Shown here: positions 40,006-47,275 of the stretch, one piece after another
How the letters are laid out: each line of letters begins with the position of its first letter
Numbering within the stretch: position 1 is the stretch's first letter
Origin: a virus
DNA: 64,000 nucleotides
Virus record (IMG/VR): IMGVR_UViG_3300046656_000199
Span: 1 to 64,000 of that record
Reading direction: 5' to 3' (one strand)
The notes under the pieces: generated by a model
What the model saw: the letters and a program-made list of their open reading frames with translations, nothing else
Database searches by the model: none
Told to the model about the DNA's origin: nothing
Position numbers and translations under genes: made by a program

Positions 40006-40287
40006 ATGCCGGAACCCACTGTCAACCCGCTCTACACCGACGAGACGCGCTGTCTGGTCCTGAGCGAGCGCGGCCTGACGATTCGCGCCCACATGGCGGC
40101 GATGATGTTGGCGGGAATCGTGTCACGCCAGCAGAACGGTCCTGTGTACATGCCCGCTCTGGCCCGTATTGCCGTCGACTACGCCGACGCCCTGATCGCC
40201 GCCCTCAATCCGCCGCCTGCGCCGCCCACGCCGGTCGACGACGCAAGCGATTGGATGCCCGAGGACGTGCTGAGGAACGAAGGATGA
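40006..40287 (+). CDS. Hypothetical protein
   Basis: 93 residues from ATG 40006 (CGAGGACGGATT). Helix-rich (IRAHMAAMMLAGIVSRQQNG, LARIAVDYADALIAALN), Pro-rich linker, acidic end. Overlaps the next gene (ATGA). Confidence 0.55.
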   Translation: MPEPTVNPLYTDETRCLVLSERGLTIRAHMAAMMLAGIVSRQQNGPVYMPALARIAVDYADALIAALNPPPAPPTPVDDASDWMPEDVLRNEG

Positions 40288-40535
40288 AGACCAAGCCGAC
40301 CACGATCGCCGACGACTGGACGCGGTTCGCTGCGTCCGTGTTGCCGCCCAACGTCTCGGACATCCAGCGTTCAGAAATGCGTCGTGCCTTCTACGGGGGC
40401 GTGGCAGTCATGTTCGATCACGCCTATCGGCTTGGCGATCCCGACGGCAGCGAGGCCGATGCTGTTGCCATGCTGGAGCGGATTCGCGCCGAGATACAGT
40501 TGTTCTCTCGCCTCGTCGCGGAGGGCCGCGCATGA
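40284..40535 (+). CDS. Hypothetical protein
   Basis: 83 residues from ATG 40284. TTIADDWTRFAASVLP, SEMRRAFYGGVAVMFDHAYRL and EADAVAMLERIRAEIQLF; the centre resembles small phage proteins of unknown role. Coupled on both sides by ATGA. Confidence 0.55.
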   Translation: MKTKPTTIADDWTRFAASVLPPNVSDIQRSEMRRAFYGGVAVMFDHAYRLGDPDGSEADAVAMLERIRAEIQLFSRLVAEGRA

Positions 40536-40720
40536 ACACCTTCCCCCCGCAACCGTCCGTCCCCGAACGCATCGACAAGACCTGTTGCGTCTGTGGCGTG
40601 GCCTTCACCGCCGTCGGCTACCGCCATCGCCGACAGAAGACGTGCGGCCAGACGCAGTGCGTCAAGGCGGCCCGGTCGCGGGGCAACCTCGTTCCGCGTC
40701 CCCGGAGAGATCACGAGTGA
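40532..40720 (+). CDS. Small zinc-finger protein
   Basis: 62 residues from ATG 40532 (ATGA overlap). Cys pattern CCVCGVAF ... CGQTQCVKAARSRG fits a small treble-clef-like finger with a basic tail, as in phage and transposon-associated proteins. Confidence 0.55.
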   Translation: MNTFPPQPSVPERIDKTCCVCGVAFTAVGYRHRRQKTCGQTQCVKAARSRGNLVPRPRRDHE

Positions 40721-40914
40721 ATATCAGCATGAATGATGTGGATGACCTGCGTCTGCAACTCGCACAGTGCGAGCAGGACGCCTCAGAGTTGTGCAAGGAA
40801 AACGCCGCGCTTCGGGAAACCCTCGTCGCGGTCGAGGCATGGCTCGACCTGAACGGCCGCAAGGGTTCCGTCATTTACCCAAAAGTGCGCGAGGCACTGC
40901 AAAAGACCAAGTGA
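40717..40914 (+). CDS. Small coiled-coil protein upstream of csrA
   Basis: 65 residues from GTG 40717 (GTGA overlap; CGGAGA upstream). Coiled coil (DDLRLQLAQCEQDASELCKENAAL) then EAWLDLNGRK. No known family. The 130 bases that follow hold hairpin-forming GGCGCCGGG/CCCGGCGCC arms ahead of csrA. Confidence 0.5.
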   Translation: MNISMNDVDDLRLQLAQCEQDASELCKENAALRETLVAVEAWLDLNGRKGSVIYPKVREALQKTK

Positions 40915-41044
40915 GTCCAGCGGCGCCGGGGCGAGGCTCGCTTGTGGCGAGTCGTCCTGATTGCGGAGCGGTGGGTTTCGATTACTGGCCTGCCGCCCGC
41001 ATTAGTCCCGGCGCCGCCCAAACCAACGAACGCAGGGAGAGCGA

Positions 41045-41221
41045 ATGTTAATCCTGAACAGAAAGCGCGACGAAACCATCGTCATCGGCGACATCGTCAT
41101 CCACGTCATCGAGATCCAGCGCGGCCGGATCCGCCTCGGCATCCAGGCACCCGCCGACGTGCTGGTGCTGCGGGGCGAACTGCTGGAGCGGGTGCGGCCG
41201 GCAGAGGAAGAGCCGAAGTGA
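41045..41221 (+). CDS. csrA: CsrA/RsmA-family RNA-binding regulator
   Basis: 58 residues from ATG 41045 behind AGGGAGAGCGA. Full-length CsrA: MLILNRKRDETIVIGD, then VIHVIEI, RIRLGIQAPADVLVLR and ELLERV match the five-strand dimer fold; conserved Leu4 and Arg43 at the RNA-binding faces are present. CsrA binds GGA motifs in mRNA leaders and changes translation or stability. On a phage it could reprogram host mRNAs or regulate phage genes. It is directly followed by a structured RNA with several GGA motifs. Confidence 0.9.
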   Translation: MLILNRKRDETIVIGDIVIHVIEIQRGRIRLGIQAPADVLVLRGELLERVRPAEEEPK

Positions 41222-41225
41222 GGAT

Positions 41226-41450
41226 GCTTCCGGGGCGGGCACGGCGACCCGCGCTGACTGAGAGGAGCGGCGAGAACCAAGCTCTGGCGTCGGCTGGTAA
41301 CAGTCGAGGATACCAGCCAGAGACGAGACTGCGAAGTCCCTGGGTCCGGGGGTAACAGTTCTCGGTCGTGAGGTTTCTCAGAAAGTCGGGGCGGGATGTG
41401 CGGCCCCGAGGATGTACCGCCGCAAGCCGGTTCGACTCCGGCCGGAAGCC
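41226..41450 (+). ncRNA. Candidate structured RNA with tRNA-like ends next to csrA
   Basis: A 7-bp closing stem GCTTCCG (41226-41232) / CGGAAGC (41443-41449) encloses about 210 bases. The 3' side joins it directly to a T-arm-like hairpin GCCGG-TTCGACT-CCGGC (41426-41442), and the 5' side is followed by a D-arm-like GCGGG/CCCGC hairpin. Inner hairpins present GGA: one with loop containing CGAGGA (arms near 41291/41311) and TGCGGC/GCCGCA (about 41399-41424) with AGGATG in its loop. No canonical anticodon arm found. May be a tmRNA-like, split tRNA-like or CsrA-sequestering RNA. Confidence 0.45.
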
Positions 41451-41470
41451 ATCATGAGAACCGCGTGGTT

Positions 41471-41507
41471 CGCGGGTAGCGGGTGGAGTCATCACCCGTT
41501 GCTCGCG
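41471..41507 (+). terminator. 15-bp hairpin after the csrA/RNA unit
   Basis: Arms 41471-41485 and 41493-41507 pair over their whole length with three G-U pairs, 7-base loop GAGTCAT. No clear U tract; may end or stabilise the upstream RNA. Confidence 0.5.
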
Positions 41508-41606
41508 GACTGCGTGTTATTCGGGCGATTCGTCTGACATGAGGCCACGAGCGATGAGCGCTTCTTCAACCAGAATGGCCAGCAACGTCACACAGAGGAC
41601 GCAGCG

Positions 41607-41876
41607 ATGATTGAAGCCGAAGCCGACGCCCTGCTCGACCACTTCGACCGGCTCAGCCGTTCGGAGCGAAACCGAATGTTGATGGCGGCCGTGTTCCGCG
41701 AACGTCGCGAACTGCTGGCCGCGTGCAAGAGATTGCTTCACGCCGCGGGCATCGGTTCCGGCGCGGCACAGGCGTTTGCGACCGGATCGGCTGGATTCAT
41801 CGCCCACGCCGATCAGATCGTGGAAGCGTGGAAGGAAGTCAAGGCGGCTGTGGAGCACGCGGAGAAAGCGCCATGA
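41607..41876 (+). CDS. Hypothetical helical protein
   Basis: 89 residues from ATG 41607 (CAGAGGACGCAGCG). Helical, mixed charge (LLDHFDRLSRSERNRMLMAAVF, DQIVEAWKEVKAAVEHAEK). Overlaps the SWIM gene by ATGA. Confidence 0.55.
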   Translation: MIEAEADALLDHFDRLSRSERNRMLMAAVFRERRELLAACKRLLHAAGIGSGAAQAFATGSAGFIAHADQIVEAWKEVKAAVEHAEKAP

Positions 41877-42274
41877 GCCTGAACCTGTGCAGCACCGACG
41901 GCGAGATTAACCACACCATCGCCGAACCGCTCCGCTTCGCCGGCGCTCGTACCGGCTTCGTCGAGGTTGAGCCGGAACTGACGCCCGACGGCAACCTCGT
42001 CGTGGTGATCGTGTCGTTCGGCAAGGGCAAGCCCGTTCACAAGCGCTTCGCCGTGCGGGAGATACCGAGCGACTTCGGCCGCGCGTTCCGCATCGACAAG
42101 CAGGACGCGCTCAAGAAGAACGAGGAGCCGGGCTACGACGTGAATCTCGACGGGCAGACGTCGGCTTGTTCATGTTTCGATGCTGGACACGGTCAGTGCA
42201 AACACCAACTCGCCCTGCAAACGCTTCTCCACGCCGGGTACTTTCGCATCAAGGACGCATCGAAGATTGGATAG
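41873..42274 (+). CDS. SWIM-type zinc-finger protein B
   Basis: 133 residues from ATG 41873. Same layout as the gene at 37356: beta half with F-x-V-x-E-I-P-S-D-F-G (REIPSDFGRAF), a V-N-L-D segment, then SWIM finger CSCFDAGHGQCKHQ. Directly upstream of the primase-polymerase gene, so a role at replication or with its RNA is possible. Confidence 0.65.
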   Translation: MSLNLCSTDGEINHTIAEPLRFAGARTGFVEVEPELTPDGNLVVVIVSFGKGKPVHKRFAVREIPSDFGRAFRIDKQDALKKNEEPGYDVNLDGQTSACSCFDAGHGQCKHQLALQTLLHAGYFRIKDASKIG

Positions 42275-42278
42275 CGAC

Positions 42279-44360
42279 ATGGTTGTTGACTCCGTGGCCG
42301 CAACTGCGGCTGAGACTCTCGTTGATTATCACCACACCGCCAGCGCTGCCGGGGCCGAGTGCCTGACGGCGGCCCTGGATTATCTGGCCCTCGGCTGGTC
42401 CGTGCTGTGCCTGTGCCCACCCGATCACGTCGGCGTCGGCAAGTCGCACCGCGGCTGCGGCAGTCCGGGCAAACGCCCCCTGGCCGATGACGGCAGGTGG
42501 AAGGACTGGCAGAGCGAACGGGCAAGCCCGGAGCGTGTGCGTCAGTGGTGGGACCACCACCCCAACGCCAACGTGGGGATAGCCCTCGGTCCGGTGTCAG
42601 GACTCGTGCGTCTCGACACCGAAGGCGAGGCCGGCGAGGCGCGATTGCTGGAAGTGTCGGGCGGGGATCTTCCCCCTACGCTGGAGTTCGCCAGCGGCGG
42701 TGGCGGCCGGGGCAGGTTGTACGCGCTTCCGCCCGGCGTGGAGGCTCAGACCTCGGTCGACGGGCTGCGCGACGACGAGATGCGGATTCAGGGACTCGGG
42801 GCACAGACCGTGTTGCCGCCGTCCCGCCACGCCTCGGGCGGACGGTACGAGTGGTTGGAGGGACGCGGGCCGACCGATCTGCCGGCGACCATGGCGCCGG
42901 CATGGCTGCTGGCCCGGCTGAGCGCGGGCCGGTCGGCATCGACACCGATCGACCCCCTGTCCGACGGGGAGGTGATCGCGGCCGGAAACATTGACAGGAT
43001 TCTTGCGTCAATGGCCGGTTCCATGCGGCGCCGGGGCTTCTCCGAAGAGGCCATGCGCGCCGCCCTCGAAATAGAGATCGCGAGCGGCAGATGCGAAAAG
43101 GAAGAAGGCAAACGGGCATACGACGCTACTGATGCGGAACGAATCGCACGGAGCATCGCCAGGTATGAGCCGGACGCTTACGCCAACGTCACGATAAAGC
43201 TAAACGGTCAGGCTCAGGCCGCCAACGGCGAGAAGCTCGACTACATGGGCCTGAAGTTGACCGTAATGTCCGACCTCTACCCGCAGCCGTTACGCTGGCT
43301 GGTGCCCGGCTACCTGCCTCTGGGCAAGTTGGTCCTGCTGGCCGGCGACGGAGGGCACGGCAAGTCAGCCGTCACGCTCGACGTCGCGGCCAAGCTGTCG
43401 CGCGGTCGTATACCGTTCGGTCTTCCTGGCCTCGTCGACCAGTCGTCCGCCCTGCTGGTGTCCTGCGAGGACGATTGGGAGGACACGATCCTTCCACGCC
43501 TCATGTCGGCAGACGCAGATCTGACCAGAGTCTACCGAGTTGATGGCGTCGAACTGGCGGACGGAAAGAAGGCGCAATTCAGCCTCATCCATTACGAAGC
43601 GATCGAGGCTGAACTCGAGCGCCGTCCCGAAGTCAAGTTGGTCGTGATCGACCCGGCCGGAGCGTTCATCGGCCGATCGGGAATCGACGACCACAAGGAT
43701 AGCGAGCTGCGGGCATTGCTCGGGCCGCTGACGGAACTGGCCGCACGTCGCGCCGTGACCATGATCCTTGTCAAGCATCTGAACAAGGGCGCGTCAGCGA
43801 AGGCGATTCACAAGGTAGGCGGATCGACTGGCTACGTCAACGCGGTGCGCGCCGCCATGCTGATTGCTCCGACCCCGGACGACGACAAGCAAAAACTGTT
43901 CATGCCGCTCAAATTCAATCTGGGTCCGAAGCCGTCCGCGCTGGCCTACCGATTGTCAGCCCTGAGTCCGACCGAGCAGGCGGCCATTATCAACGACCCG
44001 CGTTGCTCGAAACTGAACGTCAGCGACAAGAAATCTCTCGCCCTGCAACTGTTCCGCGTCGAGTGGCTCGGAGACGCAGACGTGGACGTGGACGAGGTAA
44101 TGGCCGCTCGAAAAGACGGCGGCGAGAAGTGTCAGGATGCGTCTGAATGGCTTCTCGGCTATCTGTCCGGCGGCCCGGTTCCGTCCAAGCAACTTATCGC
44201 AGAAGGATGCAAGGCAGGGCACGCGGAGCGGACCATCTGGCGCGCGAAAAAGGATCTGGGGAAGCGTGTCACCGCCAGCAAAACAACCGAGGACGGCGTC
44301 GACCGATGGGTATGGAAGCTGTGTGTCGATGAGGAAAAAACGCCCGAGTTGCAGAGTTGA
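42279..44360 (+). CDS. Bifunctional primase-polymerase / RepA-like helicase
   Basis: 693 residues from ATG 42279. N-terminal 210 residues fit archaeo-eukaryotic prim-pol: ALDYLALGWSVLCLCPP, GKRPL, NVGIALGPVSGLVRLDTE with acidic metal ligands Asp113 and Glu115, and a later His (PPSRH). The C-terminal ATPase (about 335-600) has Walker A AGDGGHGKS (355-363), Walker B VVIDP with Asp458, and KHLNKG, as in RepA/DnaB-like AAA_25 helicases. The final 90 residues look like a winged helix (LIAEGCKAGHAERTIWRAKKDLG). It is the main replication gene; an inverted-repeat array follows immediately. Confidence 0.85.
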   Translation: MVVDSVAATAAETLVDYHHTASAAGAECLTAALDYLALGWSVLCLCPPDHVGVGKSHRGCGSPGKRPLADDGRWKDWQSERASPERVRQWWDHHPNANVGIALGPVSGLVRLDTEGEAGEARLLEVSGGDLPPTLEFASGGGGRGRLYALPPGVEAQTSVDGLRDDEMRIQGLGAQTVLPPSRHASGGRYEWLEGRGPTDLPATMAPAWLLARLSAGRSASTPIDPLSDGEVIAAGNIDRILASMAGSMRRRGFSEEAMRAALEIEIASGRCEKEEGKRAYDATDAERIARSIARYEPDAYANVTIKLNGQAQAANGEKLDYMGLKLTVMSDLYPQPLRWLVPGYLPLGKLVLLAGDGGHGKSAVTLDVAAKLSRGRIPFGLPGLVDQSSALLVSCEDDWEDTILPRLMSADADLTRVYRVDGVELADGKKAQFSLIHYEAIEAELERRPEVKLVVIDPAGAFIGRSGIDDHKDSELRALLGPLTELAARRAVTMILVKHLNKGASAKAIHKVGGSTGYVNAVRAAMLIAPTPDDDKQKLFMPLKFNLGPKPSALAYRLSALSPTEQAAIINDPRCSKLNVSDKKSLALQLFRVEWLGDADVDVDEVMAARKDGGEKCQDASEWLLGYLSGGPVPSKQLIAEGCKAGHAERTIWRAKKDLGKRVTASKTTEDGVDRWVWKLCVDEEKTPELQS

Positions 44361-44365
44361 AACAG

Positions 44366-44437
44366 TTGGCAGAGTGGCAGACTTGGCAGAGTTGACTGTC
44401 AACTAACGCAAGGCTGCCAAGATTGCCACACTGCCAA
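44366..44437. repeat. 72-bp dyad of TGGCAG repeats (replication-origin candidate)
   Basis: Three copies of TTGGCAG/TGGCAG (44366, 44375, 44383) face three inverted copies of CTGCCAA/TTGCCA (44414, 44423, 44431) about one exact centre at 44401.5; 21 of 24 arm positions pair. The middle holds the palindrome AGTTGACTGTCAACT (44390-44404). Lies directly after the primase-helicase gene. An alternative is a large terminator. Confidence 0.6.
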
Positions 44438-44466
44438 GTGTGTTGAGTTCCGAACATTAGGCAGAC

Positions 44467-44862
44467 ATGACCATGAATCGGCGTCTAAGCGTGTACAACC
44501 GTTACGAAGGCGAGACGTTCCGAAGCCTGCTGGAGTCCAGTTGGGCGAAGGCGTTCGACGCGGCTGGGATTGCCTGGTCCTACGAACCGACCCGTCTCGT
44601 GGTCGGCAATCGGACCTATCTGCCAGACTTCTATCTCGACGGCATCGGCTACCTCGAAATGAAACCGGTGGTACCGACTCTGCCGCAGTTCTTCCTTGCC
44701 GCTCGCTTCGCCGAGTTCGACGGCGGCCCGTTCTATTTCTTCGTCGGCTACCCGGACTGTCGAAACGGCGAGCCAACGTTCTTCACCGCGAAGCGCATCC
44801 TGGCCGCGCGCGGCGTTCGCGTTGCCTTTGTGTCATGCTCCTCGCCGGTGAGGTGGCAATGA
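44467..44862 (+). CDS. PD-(D/E)XK nuclease-like protein
   Basis: 131 residues from ATG 44467 (ATG 44473 in frame). Nuclease core: Glu23 (LLESSWA), Asp54 in TYLPDFYL, Glu64-x-Lys66 in YLEMKP, followed by an alpha/beta region (RFAEFDGGPFYFFVGYP). Similar to phage endonucleases acting on branched or damaged DNA. Overlaps the next gene by ATGA. Confidence 0.7.
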   Translation: MTMNRRLSVYNRYEGETFRSLLESSWAKAFDAAGIAWSYEPTRLVVGNRTYLPDFYLDGIGYLEMKPVVPTLPQFFLAARFAEFDGGPFYFFVGYPDCRNGEPTFFTAKRILAARGVRVAFVSCSSPVRWQ

Positions 44863-45041
44863 TCCCGCCGCCCCCACCCCGTCCCCGCTTCGTCGCCTGG
44901 CGACGCTACAAGGGCGGACGCTGGCAGCCGATCGGGGCCGCAGTCACGCGGAAGGCGGCGTGGAAGCTGGTGTACGAACTGATCCGGACGGATCACCGCA
45001 GCGGCGAGTCGCTGGTGCTGCCGTCCGGCAAGAAGCCCTGA
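44859..45041 (+). CDS. Small basic hypothetical protein
   Basis: 60 residues from ATG 44859. Pro-rich start (IPPPPPRPRFVAWRRYKGG) and AAWKLVYELIRTDHRSGES; basic, may bind nucleic acid. No family recognised. Confidence 0.55.
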   Translation: MIPPPPPRPRFVAWRRYKGGRWQPIGAAVTRKAAWKLVYELIRTDHRSGESLVLPSGKKP

Positions 45042-45075
45042 CCACGTCGGATGTTCCGACAGGTCATCTCTGTCC

Positions 45076-45090
45076 GGCCCCATCGGGGCC
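45076..45090 (+). promoter_or_regulatory. GGCCCC-ATC-GGGGCC leader hairpin
   Basis: Six-bp perfect stem, three-base loop, ending seven bases before the AGGAG of the gene at 45110. A similar hairpin precedes the gene at 45808. Confidence 0.45.
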
Positions 45091-45109
45091 ATCCCGTAGG
45101 AGTCTGTTC

Positions 45110-45754
45110 ATGTTGCTCCGCAAGACTGAATCGAAGTTCGGTGCCCCCGCCGATGTGTACGTCGGCAAGTTCAAAGGCGTCAGCCAGATGAAGGACGAAG
45201 GCAAGCCGCGTCTCGGCAAGGACGGCAACCCGATGGAGCCGGGGATCGAGTGGCAGTGGGAGATTACCGAAGGGGAGTTCCGCGGCCAGCTCGTCGGTCG
45301 CATCACAGGATCCACGCCCACCACCAAGAACGCCTGCGGGACGCTGCTGGACGGCGTGCTCGACCGCAAGGCCAACATCGGCGAGGACACCGACCCGAAC
45401 AGCATGATCGGCAAGCTGTATCGCGTCGTCGTCAGTCCGTCCAAGGATAACCCAGAGCGGACCAACGTCACGCAGGTCAAGCTAATGTCCGCCGGCACGG
45501 CGCCGGCCCCCGCATCCCGTCCCGCACGCCCCACACCTGCCCCCAAGCCCTCCGCGGCCAACGGCTACGCGGCCTCGACGTTCTACGTCGCTCATGAGGC
45601 CGTTGCTGAGGACGCCGTACTCGACCGCCAGGGCGTGCAGGCGGCCATCAACCAGCACAACATTAGCGCCGACGAACTGCAGCTCTGCCCCTTCGGGGAG
45701 CAGACGTGGCGGTCGGCGAAGTCGTTCGGCTTCGAGGATGGTATCCCGATCTGA
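45110..45754 (+). CDS. Possible ssDNA-binding or replication accessory protein
   Basis: 214 residues from ATG 45110 behind TAGGAGTCTGTTC. Residues 10-125 are beta-rich (VYVGKFKGVSQMKD, EWQWEITEGEFRGQLVGRITG, GKLYRVVVSPSKDN), then a Pro/Ala linker and a C-terminal domain with an acidic end (FGFEDGIPI). Layout and position between replication genes recall phage ssDNA-binding proteins, but no motif is decisive. Confidence 0.45.
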   Translation: MLLRKTESKFGAPADVYVGKFKGVSQMKDEGKPRLGKDGNPMEPGIEWQWEITEGEFRGQLVGRITGSTPTTKNACGTLLDGVLDRKANIGEDTDPNSMIGKLYRVVVSPSKDNPERTNVTQVKLMSAGTAPAPASRPARPTPAPKPSAANGYAASTFYVAHEAVAEDAVLDRQGVQAAINQHNISADELQLCPFGEQTWRSAKSFGFEDGIPI

Positions 45755-45766
45755 CCATCGACTCTA

Positions 45767-45786
45767 CGGGGCCACGGACGGCCCCG
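45767..45786 (+). promoter_or_regulatory. CGGGGCC...GGCCCCG leader hairpin
   Basis: Seven-bp stem with loop ACGGAC, nine bases before CAGGAG and the ATG at 45808; sister of the hairpin at 45076-45090. Confidence 0.45.
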
Positions 45787-45807
45787 CATTCCGTCAGGAG
45801 TATCCCC

Positions 45808-46047
45808 ATGAGCACCGACATGCCCGACCGCTCCGACCTGCCGACCCTCGGCAAGCGCACGAAGGTTATCGTCGACCCCGACGGCTCGATTCGCCTGCCG
45901 CGATACGGCATCACCCTCGACGCCAGCGACGCCCTGGAGCTGGCCCGCAACCTGCTCTGTGGCGTGGAGTTCGTCAAGGACAAGACGTTGGCCGATCTGC
46001 CGAAGGTGCAGGCTGGCGCCACGGGATGCACGGGAAAGGGGTACTGA
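45808..46047 (+). CDS. Hypothetical protein
   Basis: 79 residues from ATG 45808 (GTCAGGAGTATCCCC). KVIVDPDGSIRLPRYGITLDA then ALELARNLLCGVEF; small alpha/beta protein. Function unknown. Confidence 0.55.
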   Translation: MSTDMPDRSDLPTLGKRTKVIVDPDGSIRLPRYGITLDASDALELARNLLCGVEFVKDKTLADLPKVQAGATGCTGKGY

Positions 46048-46048
46048 G

Positions 46049-46240
46049 ATGCGAGAGGACACCATCACGCCGACCGCCCAGGCCACCCGGCCCGGACGCC
46101 TCGCCGAGCGTGCCCACGGCGCCCGACGCTGCGTCCTGCCGCCCGCCCAGGATGACCTGGCTGCCCGCATCGCCGCCCACACCCTGCGCGTGCAAGCGGA
46201 ACTGGCGCGGCTCAATCGCAAACCGACGGAGGGGAAGTGA
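46049..46240 (+). CDS. Small basic protein
   Basis: 63 residues from ATG 46049, one base after the previous stop (GGAAAGGGG upstream). Arg/Ala-rich (RPGRLAERAHGARRCVLPP) with a C-terminal helix. Overlaps the next ATG by one base. Confidence 0.5.
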   Translation: MREDTITPTAQATRPGRLAERAHGARRCVLPPAQDDLAARIAAHTLRVQAELARLNRKPTEGK

Positions 46241-46704
46241 TGTGTTTCACGCAAGACTGCGATTGGACAGCCGAGATCAACGAATCGTCTGACGTCATTG
46301 CCGAGAAGCCAACACGCTGCGACGAATGCCTTGCCACGATTGCCGTAGGCGCGTTCGTCCACCACATCCACCAGCAGGAGCATGAGGAGTGCCAGGACTG
46401 CTACGCGGGCGAGTGCGCATGCGAGAAGAATCGGTGCTGTCAGTGCGAGAGTCCGTCTTACGGCGAGACGTTCGACTACGACCGTTGCGAGGACTGCCAC
46501 AAATTCCTTCAGGCGATCCACGATGTCGAGATTGAGGCGGGCTGCCGGGAGTGGGAATCGCAACCTCTCCTGCTCAGCATGGTCGAGTCAGTTCAGGAAG
46601 GCGACAAGGATCAAGCGAAGAAGTACGTCCGCAAGGCAATCCAGATGTTCCCCGAGTTGAAGGTGACCGGATACATCACCCGGATTGCGAAACGGATTTT
46701 TTAA
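46240..46704 (+). CDS. Cys-rich multi-zinc protein
   Basis: 154 residues from ATG 46240 (GGAGGGGAAG). About 17 cysteines in the first 90 residues, arranged as CDEC, CQDC...CAC, CCQC and CEDC pairs, enough for several zinc sites; HHIHQQEHEEC adds histidines. The rest is helical (QAKKYVRKAIQMFPEL). Function unknown; similar Cys-rich proteins occur widely in phages. Confidence 0.6.
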   Translation: MCFTQDCDWTAEINESSDVIAEKPTRCDECLATIAVGAFVHHIHQQEHEECQDCYAGECACEKNRCCQCESPSYGETFDYDRCEDCHKFLQAIHDVEIEAGCREWESQPLLLSMVESVQEGDKDQAKKYVRKAIQMFPELKVTGYITRIAKRIF

Positions 46705-46715
46705 GGAGCAACCCC

Positions 46716-46922
46716 ATGCCGAAGGAAACCCCCGCTACCCCGCCCCGTGTCCGCGCCCGCCAGGCCGACCCCGGCGACGCCATGAGCGCGCTGGCGGCCA
46801 TCTGCAAGAGACTGCGGTATCTGACGCCCGAGGCGCGGCGGAAGACGTTAAAGATGCTGGCGATCGAGTTCGACGAGGCGATACCGTGCGACATCAAGCC
46901 GGGCGGCGATGTGGCACCGTGA
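46716..46922 (+). CDS. Small hypothetical protein
   Basis: 68 residues from ATG 46716 behind TTAAGGAGCAACCCC. Helical centre (MSALAAICKRLRYLTPEARRKTLKMLA). No family recognised. Confidence 0.55.
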   Translation: MPKETPATPPRVRARQADPGDAMSALAAICKRLRYLTPEARRKTLKMLAIEFDEAIPCDIKPGGDVAP

Positions 46923-46926
46923 CGGA

Positions 46927-47121
46927 ATGTGGCCGTGCCGCATCGAGGGCAACGCCGTCGTGTCGCTGGCGGGCGAGGTATCGCGGGCCGTGCGGCTGGT
47001 GATCGGCACGGACGATGCGCTGAAGAGTCTTCAGGTGCGCCTGCTGAAGATGGGATACTACAAGGTCGAGACGCGGGAAGGAATTCGGAGCAACCGAGAT
47101 GGACAACCCGATGCGATCTGA
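46927..47121 (+). CDS. Small hypothetical protein
   Basis: 64 residues from ATG 46927, five bases after the previous stop. MWPCRIEGNAVVSLAGEVSRA, then DDALKSLQVRLLKMGYYKVE; alpha/beta. Last gene before the structured leader at 47132. Confidence 0.5.
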   Translation: MWPCRIEGNAVVSLAGEVSRAVRLVIGTDDALKSLQVRLLKMGYYKVETREGIRSNRDGQPDAI

Positions 47122-47131
47122 TAAATTGAGC

Positions 47132-47197
47132 GTGCCCGAACAGGTGCTATCAACACCTGACGGGCACTACACAACAACCCTGGTAAGAGGGTGCGTC
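47132..47197 (+). ncRNA. Two-hairpin leader RNA, copy A
   Basis: Hairpin I: basal stem GTGCCCG/CGGGCAC (47132-47138/47161-47167), apical stem AGGTG/CACCT with loop CTATCAA. A CA-rich linker follows. Hairpin II: ACCCT/AGGGT (47177-47181/47188-47192), loop GGTAAG, masks the AGGG ribosome site of the ATG at 47198. The same architecture with changed base pairs stands at 53164-53226. Confidence 0.55.
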
Positions 47198-47275
47198 ATG
47201 TCTCAACAGTCTACCAATCCGCTTTCCGTCCGCAAGCCCGCACTCCTCGCCAAGAGGAGTACCCATGTTCTTTGA
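47198..47275 (+). CDS. 25-residue ORF behind leader copy A
   Basis: ATG 47198, seven bases after AGGG, ending inside the start of the membrane gene at 47265. MSQQSTNPLSVRKPALLAKR. It may be a leader peptide, or the remnant of a gene that once followed this leader as the HNH gene does at 53233. Confidence 0.35.
   Translation: MSQQSTNPLSVRKPALLAKRSTHVL

Noticed and set aside
41226-41450. Group I intron inside a tRNA gene
   Set aside because: Space between the possible P7 strands is too short for P3/P8 and no clear P, Q, R, S core was found, so only a generic structured RNA is reported.
41106-41495. Minus-strand frame opposite csrA and the structured RNA
   Set aside because: No ribosome site; the csrA reading on the + strand is unambiguous and the rest is better explained by RNA structure.
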